Assembly (NCBI GenBank): GCA_914767715.1
Contig: OU612069.1
Span: forward strand, 26,657,387-26,721,386
Length of the DNA: 64,000 bases
Source of the DNA: Membranipora membranacea
Lineage: Eukaryota; Bryozoa; Gymnolaemata; Cheilostomatida; Membraniporidae
Direction: 5' to 3'
The notes below the pieces were generated by a model. That model was not told where the DNA came from and made no database searches. It saw only the letters and a program-made list of their open reading frames with translations. Positions 1 through 11,500 of this stretch are shown here, piece after piece. How positions within the stretch are numbered: the stretch's first letter is position 1; every line of letters begins with the position of its first letter. The translations under genes were made by a program, and so were the position numbers.

Positions 1-60
1 TTCTACTATAGTTTGTTTGGCAAGAAATGACCCTGAACTCATAAAAAAAATTTGTTTCAG

Positions 61-181
61 GTCAACTTGGGCGTGATGATGAAAGACGAAAACAAAATCG
101 ACGAGCTCCTGGAAGTACTCACATATTATCAGACCTTTGTCACCAAAAATGAATGTGAACTGGATCCAAAACTTTGTTTTG
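61..181 (+). CDS. Candidate internal exon, DUF6589-like (tentative)
   Basis: A stretch preceded by a pyrimidine-containing acceptor ending in tttcag (55-60) and followed by the strong donor GTAAGT (182). Only one frame is open. It reads about 40 residues including KDENKIDELLEVLTYYQTFV, starts in phase 0 and ends in phase 1. The pattern ENK.DE...L...Q.FV followed by ...LCFG recalls the segment before the FGGDQL-type motif of DUF6589 proteins, a transposon-associated domain of animals. That is recollection of a family pattern, not an alignment. The gene begins upstream of the window. The exon at 7911-7981 has the matching start phase and could follow it. Confidence 0.4.
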
Positions 182-647
182 GTAAGTAAAGTATACAGTA
201 ACTGATACCTGGAAACGAGTAAGCCTACATACCTACGATCACCATCTTACCATGCTTCAAAATTTGAATTAATTATAATTATGGCTGGCTAGCTTAATCT
301 CTTAACTTTGTAAAATAAAAGCTCTCATCTATACTAAGTTGGTGCTAGCTAACAATGATTCATCACAAAACTAGCTAATATTCACTCCTCTATTACTGAA
401 CAAAATGCTGTCATATTTTTGCTGAACTTTTGCCATCAATACATCTATTGATGTTTTAAAACTGTAGAATACAGAAATTTAAAATTTATACACAAATGAA
501 TGGAACAAGGAACGATGCCGTTGATTCCAAGTTCAGTAGATGTCCCACATATTGACCTTTATCATATCTGAACAGGAAACTAAGCCTGACTTATTATCAA
601 TACTGTGACAAAACTACGAGATTGATAATAGATAACTTTTAGGCTCT
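182..647. other. Intron-like or intergenic, nothing recognised
   Basis: AT-rich DNA with frequent stops in all frames. I see no exon with both splice sites, no repeat structure and no RNA gene. Confidence 0.5.
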
Positions 648-1602
648 AAATCAAACAAGAAACTTCTGATCGTCAAATCTTTAGAGCCTCCTCCCCCCCA
701 CCCCCGACTTATTTTTATTTATATTACCAGGATACACAGCCAGAGTTAGGTAATCATTACAGTGATAAGAGTAACTCTCTCATCCCAGGGGATTGTACAA
801 CTATGTGTACCCTGTATACTGTTTATTTCTCCCCATGTACTTAAGGCATCACAAACTATTCATCGTGTTTCTCATTCTGCTTACTACACGCCTATTTATA
901 TTTATAACTGTGGTTCCTAGTTGGGAATTATCATGTAAGAGAAGACAAATTTGCAAAAGTGTTAAGCTGTGTGACCCTGATCTAGTCCTACTCCTCTGTT
1001 ACCTTCACATACTTATCTCTAGAGAGAATGAAGAAATCGGATTAGATTTTGATATCATCTGGTGTCATTCGGAACAGGCAAAATCACAAAACCTTTCAAC
1101 GGGGTTTCAAGTCGGTTGACCTGTCAATACACGTAATGAAATCAAACAAGGAACTTCTGATCGTACAATCTGTAGAGCCTCCCCCCCCCCCATTCATTGC
1201 TATTAATATTACCTGAACATGATACACAGCTAGATTTCGATAATCAATTCAGTGATAAGAGTAACTCTGTCATCCCAGAGGTGTATACAGAGCTGTACGT
1301 CCCTGTATACTGTTTATTTCTCCCCTTTATAGTAAAGGCATCACAACTGACTCATCACATGTCCCATTCTGCTTACTTACGGTTTTTGGTTCCTGTTTTG
1401 GGTTATCATCTAGGGGAAGAGAAGTTTTCTAAAGCTTTGTGACCCTGATCTAGTCCTACTCCCCTGTTACCTTCACTTCCTTATCTCTAGAGAGAAGTGA
1501 AGAAATCGGATTAGATCTTGATATCATCTGGTGTCATTATTTTGAGAGCAGGAAAAATCACAAAAACAGTGTCTCAAGTCGGTTGACCTGTCAACACACG
1601 TA
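648..1602. repeat. Imperfect ~480-bp tandem duplication upstream of a start codon
   Basis: Two diverged direct copies, about 648-1138 and 1139-1608. Shared landmarks in the same order: aaatcaaacaag; aacttctgatcg; a run of C's; a block with cagtgataagagtaactct; ccctgtatactgtttatttc; a block with gaccctgatctagtcctact; and finally tcaagtcggttgacctgtca followed by an ATG (1136 in copy 1, 1603 in copy 2). The second copy runs directly into the start codon of a signal-peptide exon, so the duplicated unit looks like the 5' flank or promoter of that gene. Short open stretches inside the copies are not convincing coding sequence. Confidence 0.75.
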
Positions 1603-1692
1603 ATGAAATTGGTTGAAGCGATGAAGTTTTTCTCTATCGGATTGTTGGGCGTTGTGATGATCAATTGTGTAACTGCAAGCAGCTTCAATGAG
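1603..1692 (+). CDS. Candidate first exon encoding a signal peptide
   Basis: An ATG opens 30 codons ending exactly at the donor GAG|GTGAGT (1693). The peptide has a basic start (MKLVEAMKFF), a hydrophobic core (SIGLLGVVMINCV) and small residues before a plausible cleavage site (TASS), as in a secretory signal peptide. It ends in phase 0. The downstream exon was not identified with certainty; the candidate at 3035-3131 starts in the compatible phase. The function is unknown. Confidence 0.5.
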
Positions 1693-3034
1693 GTGAGTAC
1701 TGACTTTACCAATTTTTATAAATGTGTCTTCAAATCGTTCAGGACTTATAGCATTCTAGTTCAGAAATACGACTTGTGGAATGCATCCAAAAACTTTGTT
1801 AATACATCTAAGAAAATAAATTGGTGTCACCCATTGCAGGCTTATCACTGCATGCAAGGTATTTATATAACTAATTGATCAGATTTTAGACACAATATGT
1901 GTTGCAGTCTCAGAAAGCAGGGAGAATCAAAAAAAATGAGATTCTTCTTTCATCTTGTACAGAATTATATGAGCTTTTCAACAAAAAAAGAAACATGCCT
2001 TTAGCTCAAATAAATTTGAAGTTAGCGCAAAAAATCTGCCTTGAACATAAAAAAGGAAAGGAAACGACTTGAAAAAAAGCATATAAGGGGCTCCCTGCAC
2101 ACAAAGCTGTCTTCAATTTCTTCAGAGAAAATAGAGCCATCTTCAATTTTAAAGCTCTCATCTTCAGAATAAGTTCTTCGAAACAACTGGACTGTGGTGT
2201 TATCTACTCATTTCTGCTTAGAATTAATCATGTGCTTGGGTTTTGGTTTTGTTTTTATTGGCTGATGAGTTGAAGTTTGTTATTGTTTGGAGTTCTTTGT
2301 CCAAAACACCTAACTTGGGTAGCTAATTCCAAACCGTTGGACTGAAAGGACATAATAATCATGGTACATGAATTAAATCAAGAGAAAAGGAAAGAAGAAG
2401 CAGAAAATGACAAACAAAAATTAAAGTTCACAACATTAGATAGAACAAAATTAAATGATAATGATTAACGAGGCTGGTTCGATGTACGGAATATATATGA
2501 CTAGGTATTCCCTCACTCTCTATACCACACCTATTATTTTGTTATATTCCACAGAATATTGTAATCATATACCAACTACATGACTAAGAGTGTTCGGTCT
2601 GTCACAAAAAGAAACATTATTAACAAATTAAGAAATTGGATATGGAACTCTCTCATATATGTGCAGGAGAGGAAACCTGCAAATTATAATTTTTTTGTGA
2701 CACAATGCTTGCTAAAGGCTTCAATAGTGAATAATTTGACATAGAAGTCCCAAATTTCTGGCTTGATTTGGGCTGTCAGACTAACTGAAATCCAATATTT
2801 ACTTTAAATGGAGTCCATCAAATGCTATATAAGCTATTAGGCCTTTTTCAATAAGGAATGTAATTCGGATGCAATATCTCAGTGTCTCATGATTGTCTAC
2901 ATTGTTATATTCTAGCAGCAAACAGTTTGAATCAAAGTCTTTTTTCTAAAACCATTATTAATTTGGTTATCTTGCTACAGGTCATATTGATCATGGTGGT
3001 CTCGGTTGGATTAAGTGGTTCTGTTTCACAATAG
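1693..3034. other. Probable intron, nothing recognised
   Basis: AT-rich DNA without convincing coding sequence. A 20-nt interval near 1840-1858 is bounded by cag and gtattt but is too short to support on its own. Confidence 0.4.
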
Positions 3035-3131
3035 ATGGAGTCCTGGGCCAGCCAACTCAATGGAAAGCCTATGGCGATACCAGTATCTGATACCGCTATG
3101 CTCATGAAGCTGGCATACGCAATGCACAAAG
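3035..3131 (+). CDS. Candidate internal exon, unknown protein
   Basis: Bounded by an acceptor after a pyrimidine-rich tract (ctgtttcacaatag) and the donor G|GTAACA at 3132. The open frame reads 32 residues including WASQLNGKPMAIPVSDTAML and starts in phase 0 with an ATG that need not be the initiator. It ends in phase 1, and the next candidate exon (3466) begins in phase 1. I do not recognise the family. It could belong with the signal-peptide exon at 1603, which ends in phase 0. Confidence 0.35.
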
Positions 3132-3465
3132 GTAACAGTATTTGGAGTGATCTTTTCCTATACACTAGTACTAAATGTTTTGGTGTAATACTAACTTTGA
3201 ACAACCATGATTGTAATGGCCATGTATCATATTATTTCCATGCTCCTTGATCCATCGGGATTGTGCGTGGCAAGTATTCTAGGGCCTAAGCTATAAAAGC
3301 TCAATGGTCGAGCCATTTTCATCCTCATATTTTTGTGCTGGGCTAAAAAACTATATGTGTCACGGCGCTCAACAGAACTTGTCTATTTACCATTTCTTAT
3401 AGAATTTTCAATGATCAGGGCTTCTGCAATGCATCATTATTGTGGCTTATCTTACATTTTTCTAG

Positions 3466-3512
3466 CTGTGAAGTGTGCACAGGAGGAGTCTGATCAGCTG
3501 AATGGGAATCAT
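3466..3512 (+). CDS. Candidate small exon, unknown protein
   Basis: A good pyrimidine tract and acceptor (cttacatttttctag) lead into a frame reading VKCAQEESDQLNGNH, in phase with the preceding candidate exon at 3035-3131. The donor is either GTCAGT (3513) or GTATAA (3517). Short and unrecognised; listed because splice sites and phase agree. Confidence 0.3.
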
Positions 3513-5383
3513 GTCAGTATAAAAGGAACTTGTACTTACACTTAAGGCCAAGACTGTCACTATGTGTGTTGTGCTGGTTATAGCTCAGTCGACACAATGA
3601 TAAAATGTTTACCATCCCTATAAAAACCATCCTAGGGTTTAGTCTTGCGAATGTTCAGAGTTTGGATTCAAGCCATGAATGCCTATGCAAGATTAAGGAT
3701 TGAACTTTTCCCAAAACCTTTGAAGCCGTACTCCTCCAGCATTTGATAACTAGGTAACCAATCACAAGTAATCCCCGTTCTACACTGCCTGTGAGAGAAG
3801 ATGTGAATTATTTCAAGTTTTTCAGGACCTTTTGCAGCTATTCCGAGGTGTGAAACTTGATCATTGTTTATGCAGGTTTTAAGCATTTCCATATTAAAGT
3901 AGGGAGCAGGTACAGCTCTTTAACTCTTAGCAATCAATGGAATGAATTCTAGAGCAATTTGGGAAGATCCTTGTTTGTCGCCAATGAAATTTGTAGTGAT
4001 GAGTGTGAGGATGAAATTGTCTTGTAATATGAGAGGCAGAATTTTATTATGACCAGAAATAAGTGGTCCTTCCTCTAATTTTATTTTCCCATTAACAAAT
4101 GAAATTAATATTATAATTGTGGCAATGTTTTCTTGAAAAATTCTCAATACACTAATTAACGTTCAGTAATCAATTATAAATCGTTCAGACGTTCATTTTA
4201 TTTCATCTTCATCATCTCGATTGAAATATGCTTTCACTTATATTTGCTTATTTTGTAAACCATTCTCATCGAATGAAAATTATGCCAATAAAGGAAAAAA
4301 ACAGGAAAGAAATACTCGCTGCCCTGTTTGATGCTTGATTGTTTGATAAGTTGATGACAGTATTTAAACATGGTTTGTCATTATTGTGTACTTATGAAAT
4401 CTTTGGAATGCAATCTAACAATCACTGCAATGAAGCCATCACTTTCACTCACAAGTACTTACTCAATTACTAGAAGTCTAGCATCGCACAAAGCCCATGC
4501 TGAACAGTCACTTCATTAGCACGATAACAGATGGTAATATAACACTATCTTGACTATATTGCCAGTAAATAGATAGATATTAACTTTATCATAGATTTTC
4601 TATATATTTATTATATATATATTATAGATTAATTATAGATATTAACAGTAGAGGGATGAAGGACTGTTTGTTAGGACTGTAAGTGATTTTCAAGTTTTTA
4701 CTAGGTCATATCCCCACCTTGTGCATACATTACGAGTACAAAGTGTGGGAATCTAAGTATTCTTGCTGTCATGCAAATTTTGCATTCCATTTTCCTGCAT
4801 ATTCAAACCAAAATTTATAGATTGAATTTCTGAAAATTATCTAGCAACAGGGAGAGAAGGAAAATCTTTTAAAAGAAGCCACTTTTTATTTGCAAATCCT
4901 GCAAATCACACTGTTCTGACTATGTATGGTATGGGTTTCAAATCCTTACACATATATCATTGGCAACAGTGACACTGACTGTTAGATAAACCTGGAGTCT
5001 TCTCACAATAATAAACTTTTCTCTTTGCAATTCAATTGAATCACTTTGGATTGTTATTGATAAAACGGAAGCAATAGAAATTAACATTTGTGCATGGAAG
5101 ATTAATCATCTTTTGTTGCACCCATCTAATGATCTGATAATCAGTTCTCATTAATGAAATGTACTGATATCACCCACTGTATATTAATTTCTTCTCCTCT
5201 ATATGCTCCTCAAATCGAATAACCTGTCTGCTACTGAATAACATCCCGCTGAAAGCAACAGTTTCTGAAGCAATGCTTGAAAAAACAGTTCAATGATGTA
5301 AGTTTTTGAAACAAAACTTAAACGCTTGACTAAATAAACATTGTCTCTTTTATATCCACATAAGTACCTCAATGTTAGTCTAA
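3513..5383. other. Mostly empty; weak tRNA-like motif near 3570-3680
   Basis: No gene supported. Near 3582 there is a box-A-like TAGCTCAGTCGA, and at about 3663 a degenerate box-B-like ggattcaagcc. This might be a decayed tRNA-derived SINE, but the spacing is too long for a tRNA. An AT-rich simple stretch (tatatatta type) lies at 4560-4640. Confidence 0.35.
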
Positions 5384-5396
5384 CCCCCCCTCCCCA

Positions 5397-5428
5397 GGGG
5401 AGGGGGACGACTAATATGTTATTGGACC
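5397..5428 (+). repeat. Terminal direct repeat, distal copy
   Basis: Begins ggggagggggacgactaata and matches 7479-7510 at 29 of 32 positions by eye. It is preceded by a complementary C-run (cccccctcccca), so the end can form a small hairpin. Confidence 0.6.
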
Positions 5429-5584
5429 ATACTTTTGAAGGTAGGCAAATGGCGACACAACAGTGAGAACTTGAAGGATGGATGCAGTCAAAAGGACAGA
5501 TCTATCCTGCAAGTTGGAGAAAAAATGTCACCAAAGGAGTGAAAATATCAATTGAACTCCCTTTCTCCAACCTTACTTTACTTG

Positions 5585-5821
5585 CTACGCGCTTATGTAT
5601 GTATTGTACGCCTGAGACTTCCACCTGCCATGAGCTTTGATCCGCACCACAGACCAGACCCTCTTGCTTGCCCAAGTTGCTCCACCATGACGAAAACAAT
5701 TGGGAGTAATCTTCACCTTCACGCCAGCAGCACAGCACACCTTCTGTAACATGCTACGGAACGATGCCGCAGTGATGTTGAACAGCGGTTCATCTTCTAG
5801 TCTGCACTCTTGCTTCTCCAA
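5585..5821 (-). pseudogene. Tyrosine recombinase catalytic C-terminus, decayed
   Basis: Reads FRHGGATWASKRV, then IKAHGRWKSQAYNTYI. This matches the second-Arg box, the HGRW box and the nucleophile Tyr (AYNTYI) of DIRS/Ngaro-type recombinases. The usual His at the start of the HxxR box appears as Asn (NCFR). Together with the Trp at the first catalytic Arg this predicts an inactive enzyme. Confidence 0.65.
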
Positions 5822-6493
5822 TTAACCCTTAACTAATTCCACAATGCCAATAGACTTGGACCAGGAGTCTGAGATCATGATGATAGCAGGCTTCTCAGAG
5901 TGCTTGAAAGACCTCAGGCTTAACAACAGAGCCTTCCTAGATTTTGAGATTTTGAGATCTTGACATCATTACATCGTAGATAGTGTTCCTCACTAGACAC
6001 ACAAAATTCGGACGGCCAAAGGAATCCAAAGAAAGCCAAGGATACCATCACCTTCAACATCTGACATTAATAAACTGGCAGAATAACCTCAGCCCCGATA
6101 CAGAGACTTGATCTGCGGCAAAGAGACTGGGTGGTTCCTCAGAGTCTGTTGCCTTCTCTTCTTCAATCCCTTCAAAGCTATTCCTTGCTCCTCAGATTCC
6201 CAGGCGATCTCAATGCCCTTGCGTCTAAACATGTGACTGACATGTGACAGTGCTGACAAGTTGGATTGCACTGTCCCATATCCCAGACCCTTCTTGACCA
6301 GTTTCGCTACCCATAGCTCAGCTGAGACTTTCGATTGTCCACCGCCAATAGGCCTTGACATCTCCTCAAAAAAGGTCAAGTAATCATCAAAACACTTCTC
6401 ATAAATAGCCGTAGATTTTGTAGACAGAGAATCTGCGATCAGTGACTCAAACTCTCCCTCTAAACCTGTAACAGAAAAAAACAAAACTCTCAT
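5822..6493 (-). pseudogene. Tyrosine recombinase N-terminal/core region, decayed
   Basis: The minus ORF 6493-6089 gives a SAM-like core-binding domain: YEKCFDDYLTFFEEM, then YGTVQSNLSALSHVSHMFRRK and GLKKRRQQ. Beyond a frameshift, minus-strand sequence around 6035-6000 reads FFGFLWPSEF, where DIRS-type recombinases have a catalytic Arg before PSE. Here that codon is TGG (Trp), one C-to-T change from CGG. Further stops occur before 5822. Confidence 0.6.
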
Positions 6494-6580
6494 TAGCCAA
6501 TCAAAGTTTCAACACAAATTGACCAACAAATCACTATCCCCCTCCCCCCACCCGAGCTCTACGGCCGACTAACACGGCAT

Positions 6581-7457
6581 TCACTTCCAACTTATCACAC
6601 TACTGTTGTGAGGCTGGATATATTGAGGAATCTTCACTGGAACCCTGTTCATGGTTGGGAAAGTTTGAAAGAATTTCTCAATCAAACCCTGTGATAGTAG
6701 ATCCGCTCCAACATTCAACTCCCCGCTGATGTGCCTAGCGACAATGCAAATATTACAGCCAATGCAGATTTCGGAAGTTTTCCTCATCATATTCAACATA
6801 GATTATCCCTGCAGTACAACTTGTTCAGGATATTAGTCACAGCCATGTTGTCAGTAAAAATGTTGATGGCCATCTCAGAGATCTCCAAACTGAGCAACGT
6901 ATGTACAACATAGATTGAATACAGTTCCAATACTGCAATGTTGCACTTCTTGCCATAAGGCCAAGACCCTGAAAACCAAGATGCCCCCACATACAACCGA
7001 AACCTACAGAGGTTGACTCATCCGTGTACGCATCAGCACAGCAAGATGTTGAGGAATCTAGCATCCTGAATGGCCTTTCTGGTTGGGTAGGAAGTAGGCT
7101 AAACCACACACGCAAATCATCAGCTAATTCCTCCAAGACTTTCCTCCTCTTATCTTGCTGTTGGGAAAGAATTCCCAGACAGACTCTTGTATACGCTGCT
7201 TAGATAAATCCTTGCACTAGCTATAACCTGAGATTTATTGTTTAATGAACCAGCAAGTGACTGCCATTCCTTAACACGGACTGGAATTGATGGAGTTTAC
7301 AGATCATTTTGTCTCTCCATTCTGATGGGATATCCATAGCCATTCTCTCAGCACCAATACCAATCCCCAAAAGCACCAAGCTGTTCACTGGCCTCACGGT
7401 TTTATGCGGTGCAATAGGCACTCTGGTCGCCTCACACAATTTCTCAAAAACACTCAA
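6581..7457 (-). pseudogene. Reverse transcriptase C-terminus and RNase H of the DIRS-like element
   Basis: The minus-strand fragment 7457-7242 reads FEKLCEATRVPIAPHKTVRP then LLGIGIG, the region after the catalytic box in DIRS-type RTs (PxKT...LGI). The fragment 6996-6793 reads NIAVLELYSIYVVHTL and IFTDNMAVTNILNK, the RNase H E and D motifs. The fragment 6799-6581 continues with ARHISGELNVGADLLSQG, the conserved H.pG..N..AD.lS end of this RNase H. The three pieces lie in different frames, so frameshifts separate them. The catalytic RT YxDD part is not in the window. Confidence 0.7.
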
Positions 7458-7478
7458 ATCCCCCTCACAATTTTCTCC

Positions 7479-7510
7479 GGGGAGGGGGACGACTTATACG
7501 TTATTTGACC
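7479..7510 (+). repeat. Terminal direct repeat, proximal copy
   Basis: Same orientation as the copy at 5397-5428; begins ggggagggggacgacttata. It is preceded by tccccctcacaattttctcc, again C-rich and partly complementary. Confidence 0.6.
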
Positions 7511-7910
7511 TCAAAAAGAAAGTCAAAATCAATTTGCACAAGTAGCTCGATTGAAGTCAAGACTGAAAAAGCCTTCACTCAAAAGAACCCGGCTGAATGA
7601 CGTAATGACCTATCAATCATTAGGATGATTGGTCAGGGAGGTATTTTCCCAAGGGTTTCAAGGGTGAGCTGCATAGTGAAAGGGATTCTAGCCTATTGGT
7701 AATTTATAACTCCTAAATACAAGTAGCTGATAACTCTAACTAACTATCAGAGCCAACAAAGAATACAAGGATATAGATTTCAGATTTTTGCAATATTTGT
7801 TATTACAATATTTTCATGCAGATGCAATTAAGGAGGAGATACCCTGAAGGTATAAAAACATGCATGAAAAACTTTATATTTTTTTCTATCAAACCATTTC
7901 TCTTTCACAG

Positions 7911-7981
7911 GAGACAGACAATACATCTGCGGAAGACTGAAACTATCCAAAGATACTTTATCTCGGAGTAATGGGGAAAAA
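7911..7981 (+). CDS. Candidate exon upstream of the FReD gene
   Basis: A very good acceptor (accatttctctttcacag) and donor (GTAAGTT at 7982) bound one open frame reading RQYICGRLKLSKDTLSRSNG, phase 1 to phase 0. Two readings are possible. It may follow the exon at 61-181, giving an FGDRQ junction reminiscent of the DUF6589 FGGDQ motif. Or it may be a 5' non-coding exon of the FReD gene, whose ATG lies in the next exon. Phase does not allow it to be coding sequence joined to the transmembrane exon through the nearest acceptor. Confidence 0.4.
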
Positions 7982-8416
7982 GTAAGTTTAGAGTGTCATT
8001 ACATAAATCACAAATGAACAAGAAGTTCAGTATAGCAGGTAAAAAAATTGCCCTACTTTTCTTATGTGCGAGTAGTTTGAGCAGTGTGTCTCATATGTTT
8101 GCATAACAATATGATATAAACATGTGCTTGAAACTAATTAAACAAATCTTGCACCACCTGAAACCTTCAGTTATTGATGCATTTAATCATCACCTAAAGA
8201 ATCTTGGATTACTTATTGGTCATTGCTATCACTTGCATCCACTTTATCACTGTCAAGTGCATAAATTTCATTTCTCAAAAAGAATGTTGCCTATTGGAGT
8301 ACGTGTACCCCGGGCTTTATAGTACTACTTTTCTGCGGTATCTCCTGGTGGTTATATTATCAAATTATTCTATGCTGTTTCTTGTTACAAGTGACGTAAA
8401 ACCTGCAGTGGGAGAT

Positions 8417-8597
8417 ATGGAGACGAAACCTAAAGAAAATGCCCTTTCAAAAAGCTGTGACAGAAACAAGATTGGATTGTTAACATCTTTGAAAATACTA
8501 GCACTACTTTCAGCTGTAATCCTAATTACAGTCACTTTCATTCAACTTTCATCCATGAAAAAGGAGCTCTCAGAGATTAGGGACCGCTCCAAAGCAG
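8417..8597 (+). CDS. FReD gene exon 1: cytoplasmic tail, transmembrane helix, start of stalk
   Basis: Reads METKPKENALSKSCDRNK, a hydrophobic helix, then SSMKKELSEIRDRSKA, ending in phase 1 at the donor GTGAGC (8598). The lack of a cleavable signal and a basic stretch on the N-terminal side of the helix argue for type II topology. The exon probably extends upstream to about 8395 (acceptor ttgttacaag) as 5' UTR. Confidence 0.8.
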
Positions 8598-11500
8598 GTG
8601 AGCAGTTCATGATCTCACAAAAATATTTTAATACTAGCAACAAACCTGAACCTTGCTCTCTGCCTTTAAGGTGTGTGTTTCATGAAGTTTTCAGGTGTTG
8701 AAGGTGTAATAATATATAAGCATTACTGGTTTTGGCTCATAAGCTATTTCTTGACGACAAGGAAAAACCGAATTCCCGGTGAAATTGAAATAGAATACAA
8801 ACATAGATATTTCTTATTTTAATGCAAATTCACAGGATGATACTGCATTTCTTCATGTCCATAACACTGGATTATTATATTATCATTTTTTAATATGGAT
8901 TGACATTATTTCTTTGCTGACACAATTATCGTTATAAATAGTGGCTCACGACTTGTTTGCTCATTATTTTGCAGAAGTTTCATCTCTGAAGAAAGTGCTC
9001 ACTGATATAAAAAGGAGAGGTGAGCAGTGTATGATTGCACACAATCACTAGGTGCATGTGTAATGTGCTCAGGTGAATGTGTGTATGTGTATGTGTATGT
9101 GCATGTGTTAATGTTATCGTAAATGAAAATGGTAGTATTATATACCTAAACTTCGATAGGACTTTATTATGAAGAGATTTTATCGATTGAAAGTGTGGGA
9201 GTGTTGTTAAAAAAATGTTTGTTACCGAAATGGTCAACCTTGGTCAATAGTAAAATTCTTTAATACGCATCAATCATCAACTCTCCATTATTAATTTTTG
9301 CTTGCTAGACAAAGCTCTTGTTTTATACTTGCAGAAAACGGTTTGGATCTCAAGAATGCAGCGACAGAGGTTGAACTTTTGTTTGGTATGTAATGTATAC
9401 TAAGTGATTCAGCAAAGGCTATGATGAATTGCCCGGTGTTTTAATTTTAGAGTCTTTCCTTACCGACAACTCGATCATAAAATCATCAAATATTCCTACA
9501 ATTACCACATTTTCTTGTACTATGGTTTATCTTCACATATTCTGTGAGTTATTTATAGTAATGCTAATTATTTTGCAGAAATTTCATCTCTGAAGAAAGA
9601 GCTTGCTGAGATAAGAGAGACAGGTGAGCAGTTAATGATTGCACACAAACATAAAGTGTGTGCATATGTGCATGTGTATGTACGTTATTACACTAACGTA
9701 ACTTAACACTGTAGTGTCATATATCTACCCTTTGAAGAGGTCTCATGATTGAAAGTGTGTGAGTGTTGTTTCAGAACGGTTTGGTTGCCAAAATGGTCAA
9801 CCTTAAACCGCAGGATATTTGTTTTCCAACACAAAATTCCTAAAATCTTCAGAATTAATATTTTGCTTGCCAGACTTAAATATTGTCATACACTGGATAT
9901 AGACTGGTTTGCTCATTATATTGCAGCTGCCTCTCAGTCTACCAACCTCTCACAGATTGTTGATACCTATGAAATATTTAATATGGATCTCCAAAATGTG
10001 TCATCACAGGTTGACACTTTGTTCGGTATGTATTATGAAAGCTCACTGTATATTTAGTGCACCAACAGAGGCTACGATAAACTGCCAAGAGCCGGTTAAA
10101 AAGGATATTTCTTACTAATGCATCCATCATAAAATAATATTTCTGCAGACCATAGTTTGATAAATAGGTCACACAATGATGAGTATGACTGTTTGTGACT
10201 GAGTTTAAACAAGTAGCCACTGAGTTCATTAAAGTCAATTTGGGAAATTCTTAGGGTAAGAAGTTGTCTTCTCTCATTGTTGAAATTTGGTGGCTCAAGT
10301 TAGGGTGGAACGACCTCTTGATATTTGACCTCGGATCCAACCACAAACCGGGTTGGATATGTGTTTTGTCTGATCAGAGATGATGCGTTTTTAATCAACA
10401 CTTACTTAGCATCATTTATCTCAAGGGAAGAAGTATAATATTCATTAATTTGTCTTTCAGATAAGTTATTTGAGTTTGGCTGAAAGCACTCAGTGGTGAT
10501 CAGTAGGCATTCAATACCTATCTCATTTTCATAGCTATCTATATTTTGGCTGGTTAAATTTGATGGATGCGTTTTTCTGCTGAAATTGATAGATGCATCC
10601 TTACTCAGATCGTTGTGACATAAGACAAAATTTTGTCCAATGATGTTCCTTGTCACAAAATGTATAGTTCGATGCACAAAATAATTATCCTCTTCTGCTT
10701 TTTCAAAGTAGGAGGACAATTTCTATCCCTAATCACAACAGAGAGTTTGGGACCAGGGAGGGTGGGATATACCTCCCTGTTGGGACATAGGAGCGGGGAG
10801 TTTGATCAAATTCAGTGATTTTTAACATCGGGGTTGAGTGATCCTGGCAAATTGCGTGCCTATGCACAAATTCTCGTTGTCAAGCGATCTTAGCGCTCAT
10901 TAAATGATGTTTTCAAATAATTTGTTTGTGTGATCCTTGCGCTGTACGAGTGATAAGTTGCTCTTGTAAAGAATTATATCCAAGCTGCTATGTGTACATT
11001 TAAATTAGGGTAATGGTTCAGGGAAGAGATTGCTGACGGTGTTAATCCATGTATTCAATGACCTTAATTGTATATTATGGTGCAAAAGAAGAACTGCTGT
11101 GACTGGTGAATTTAGTGTTTTTACGCGTTATCCGGTCCGAGGTTGAATTTATAGACCGATCCGATATCCGATCCGAGGTTGCCAAACACTGATCCGTTCC
11201 ACCCCTAGTCTCAAGCTTAACTTTAAAATCCTGTTAGTATTAATAACATATTACCATGGCCATATTTTCAAGCTGTAGCTTTCAAGATAAGAACTGTTTG
11301 CGATGTCAAGAGCAATTTTGCATCAGTTTTCTCTAAAATGGCTTAATTTTCATGTGTTTTCAATGTGTTGAGCATGGAAAGCTATCTGTGTAAAACATTT
11401 AAGTATCAAGCAGGTGTCTAGACTGGTTCACAGAGTAAAGGGATACAGAATAATTTTTTCAACGATAGTTAAGGCACAGAGTTTTTTACTCCTTTGGTCA

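Larger units (their letters stand above)
5384..7510 (-). mobile_element. DIRS/Ngaro-like tyrosine-recombinase retrotransposon, truncated and decayed
   Basis: On the minus strand, in order, are the end of a reverse transcriptase, an RNase H, then a tyrosine recombinase. This gene order and the use of a recombinase instead of an integrase define DIRS-like elements. Both ends carry related 32-bp direct repeats (5397-5428 and 7479-7510), and a C-rich block at about 6540 resembles their flanks. The arrangement suggests the split direct repeats of Ngaro/DIRS elements rather than LTRs. The 5' part of the RT is missing and several frameshifts and stops are present, so the copy is dead. Confidence 0.7.
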
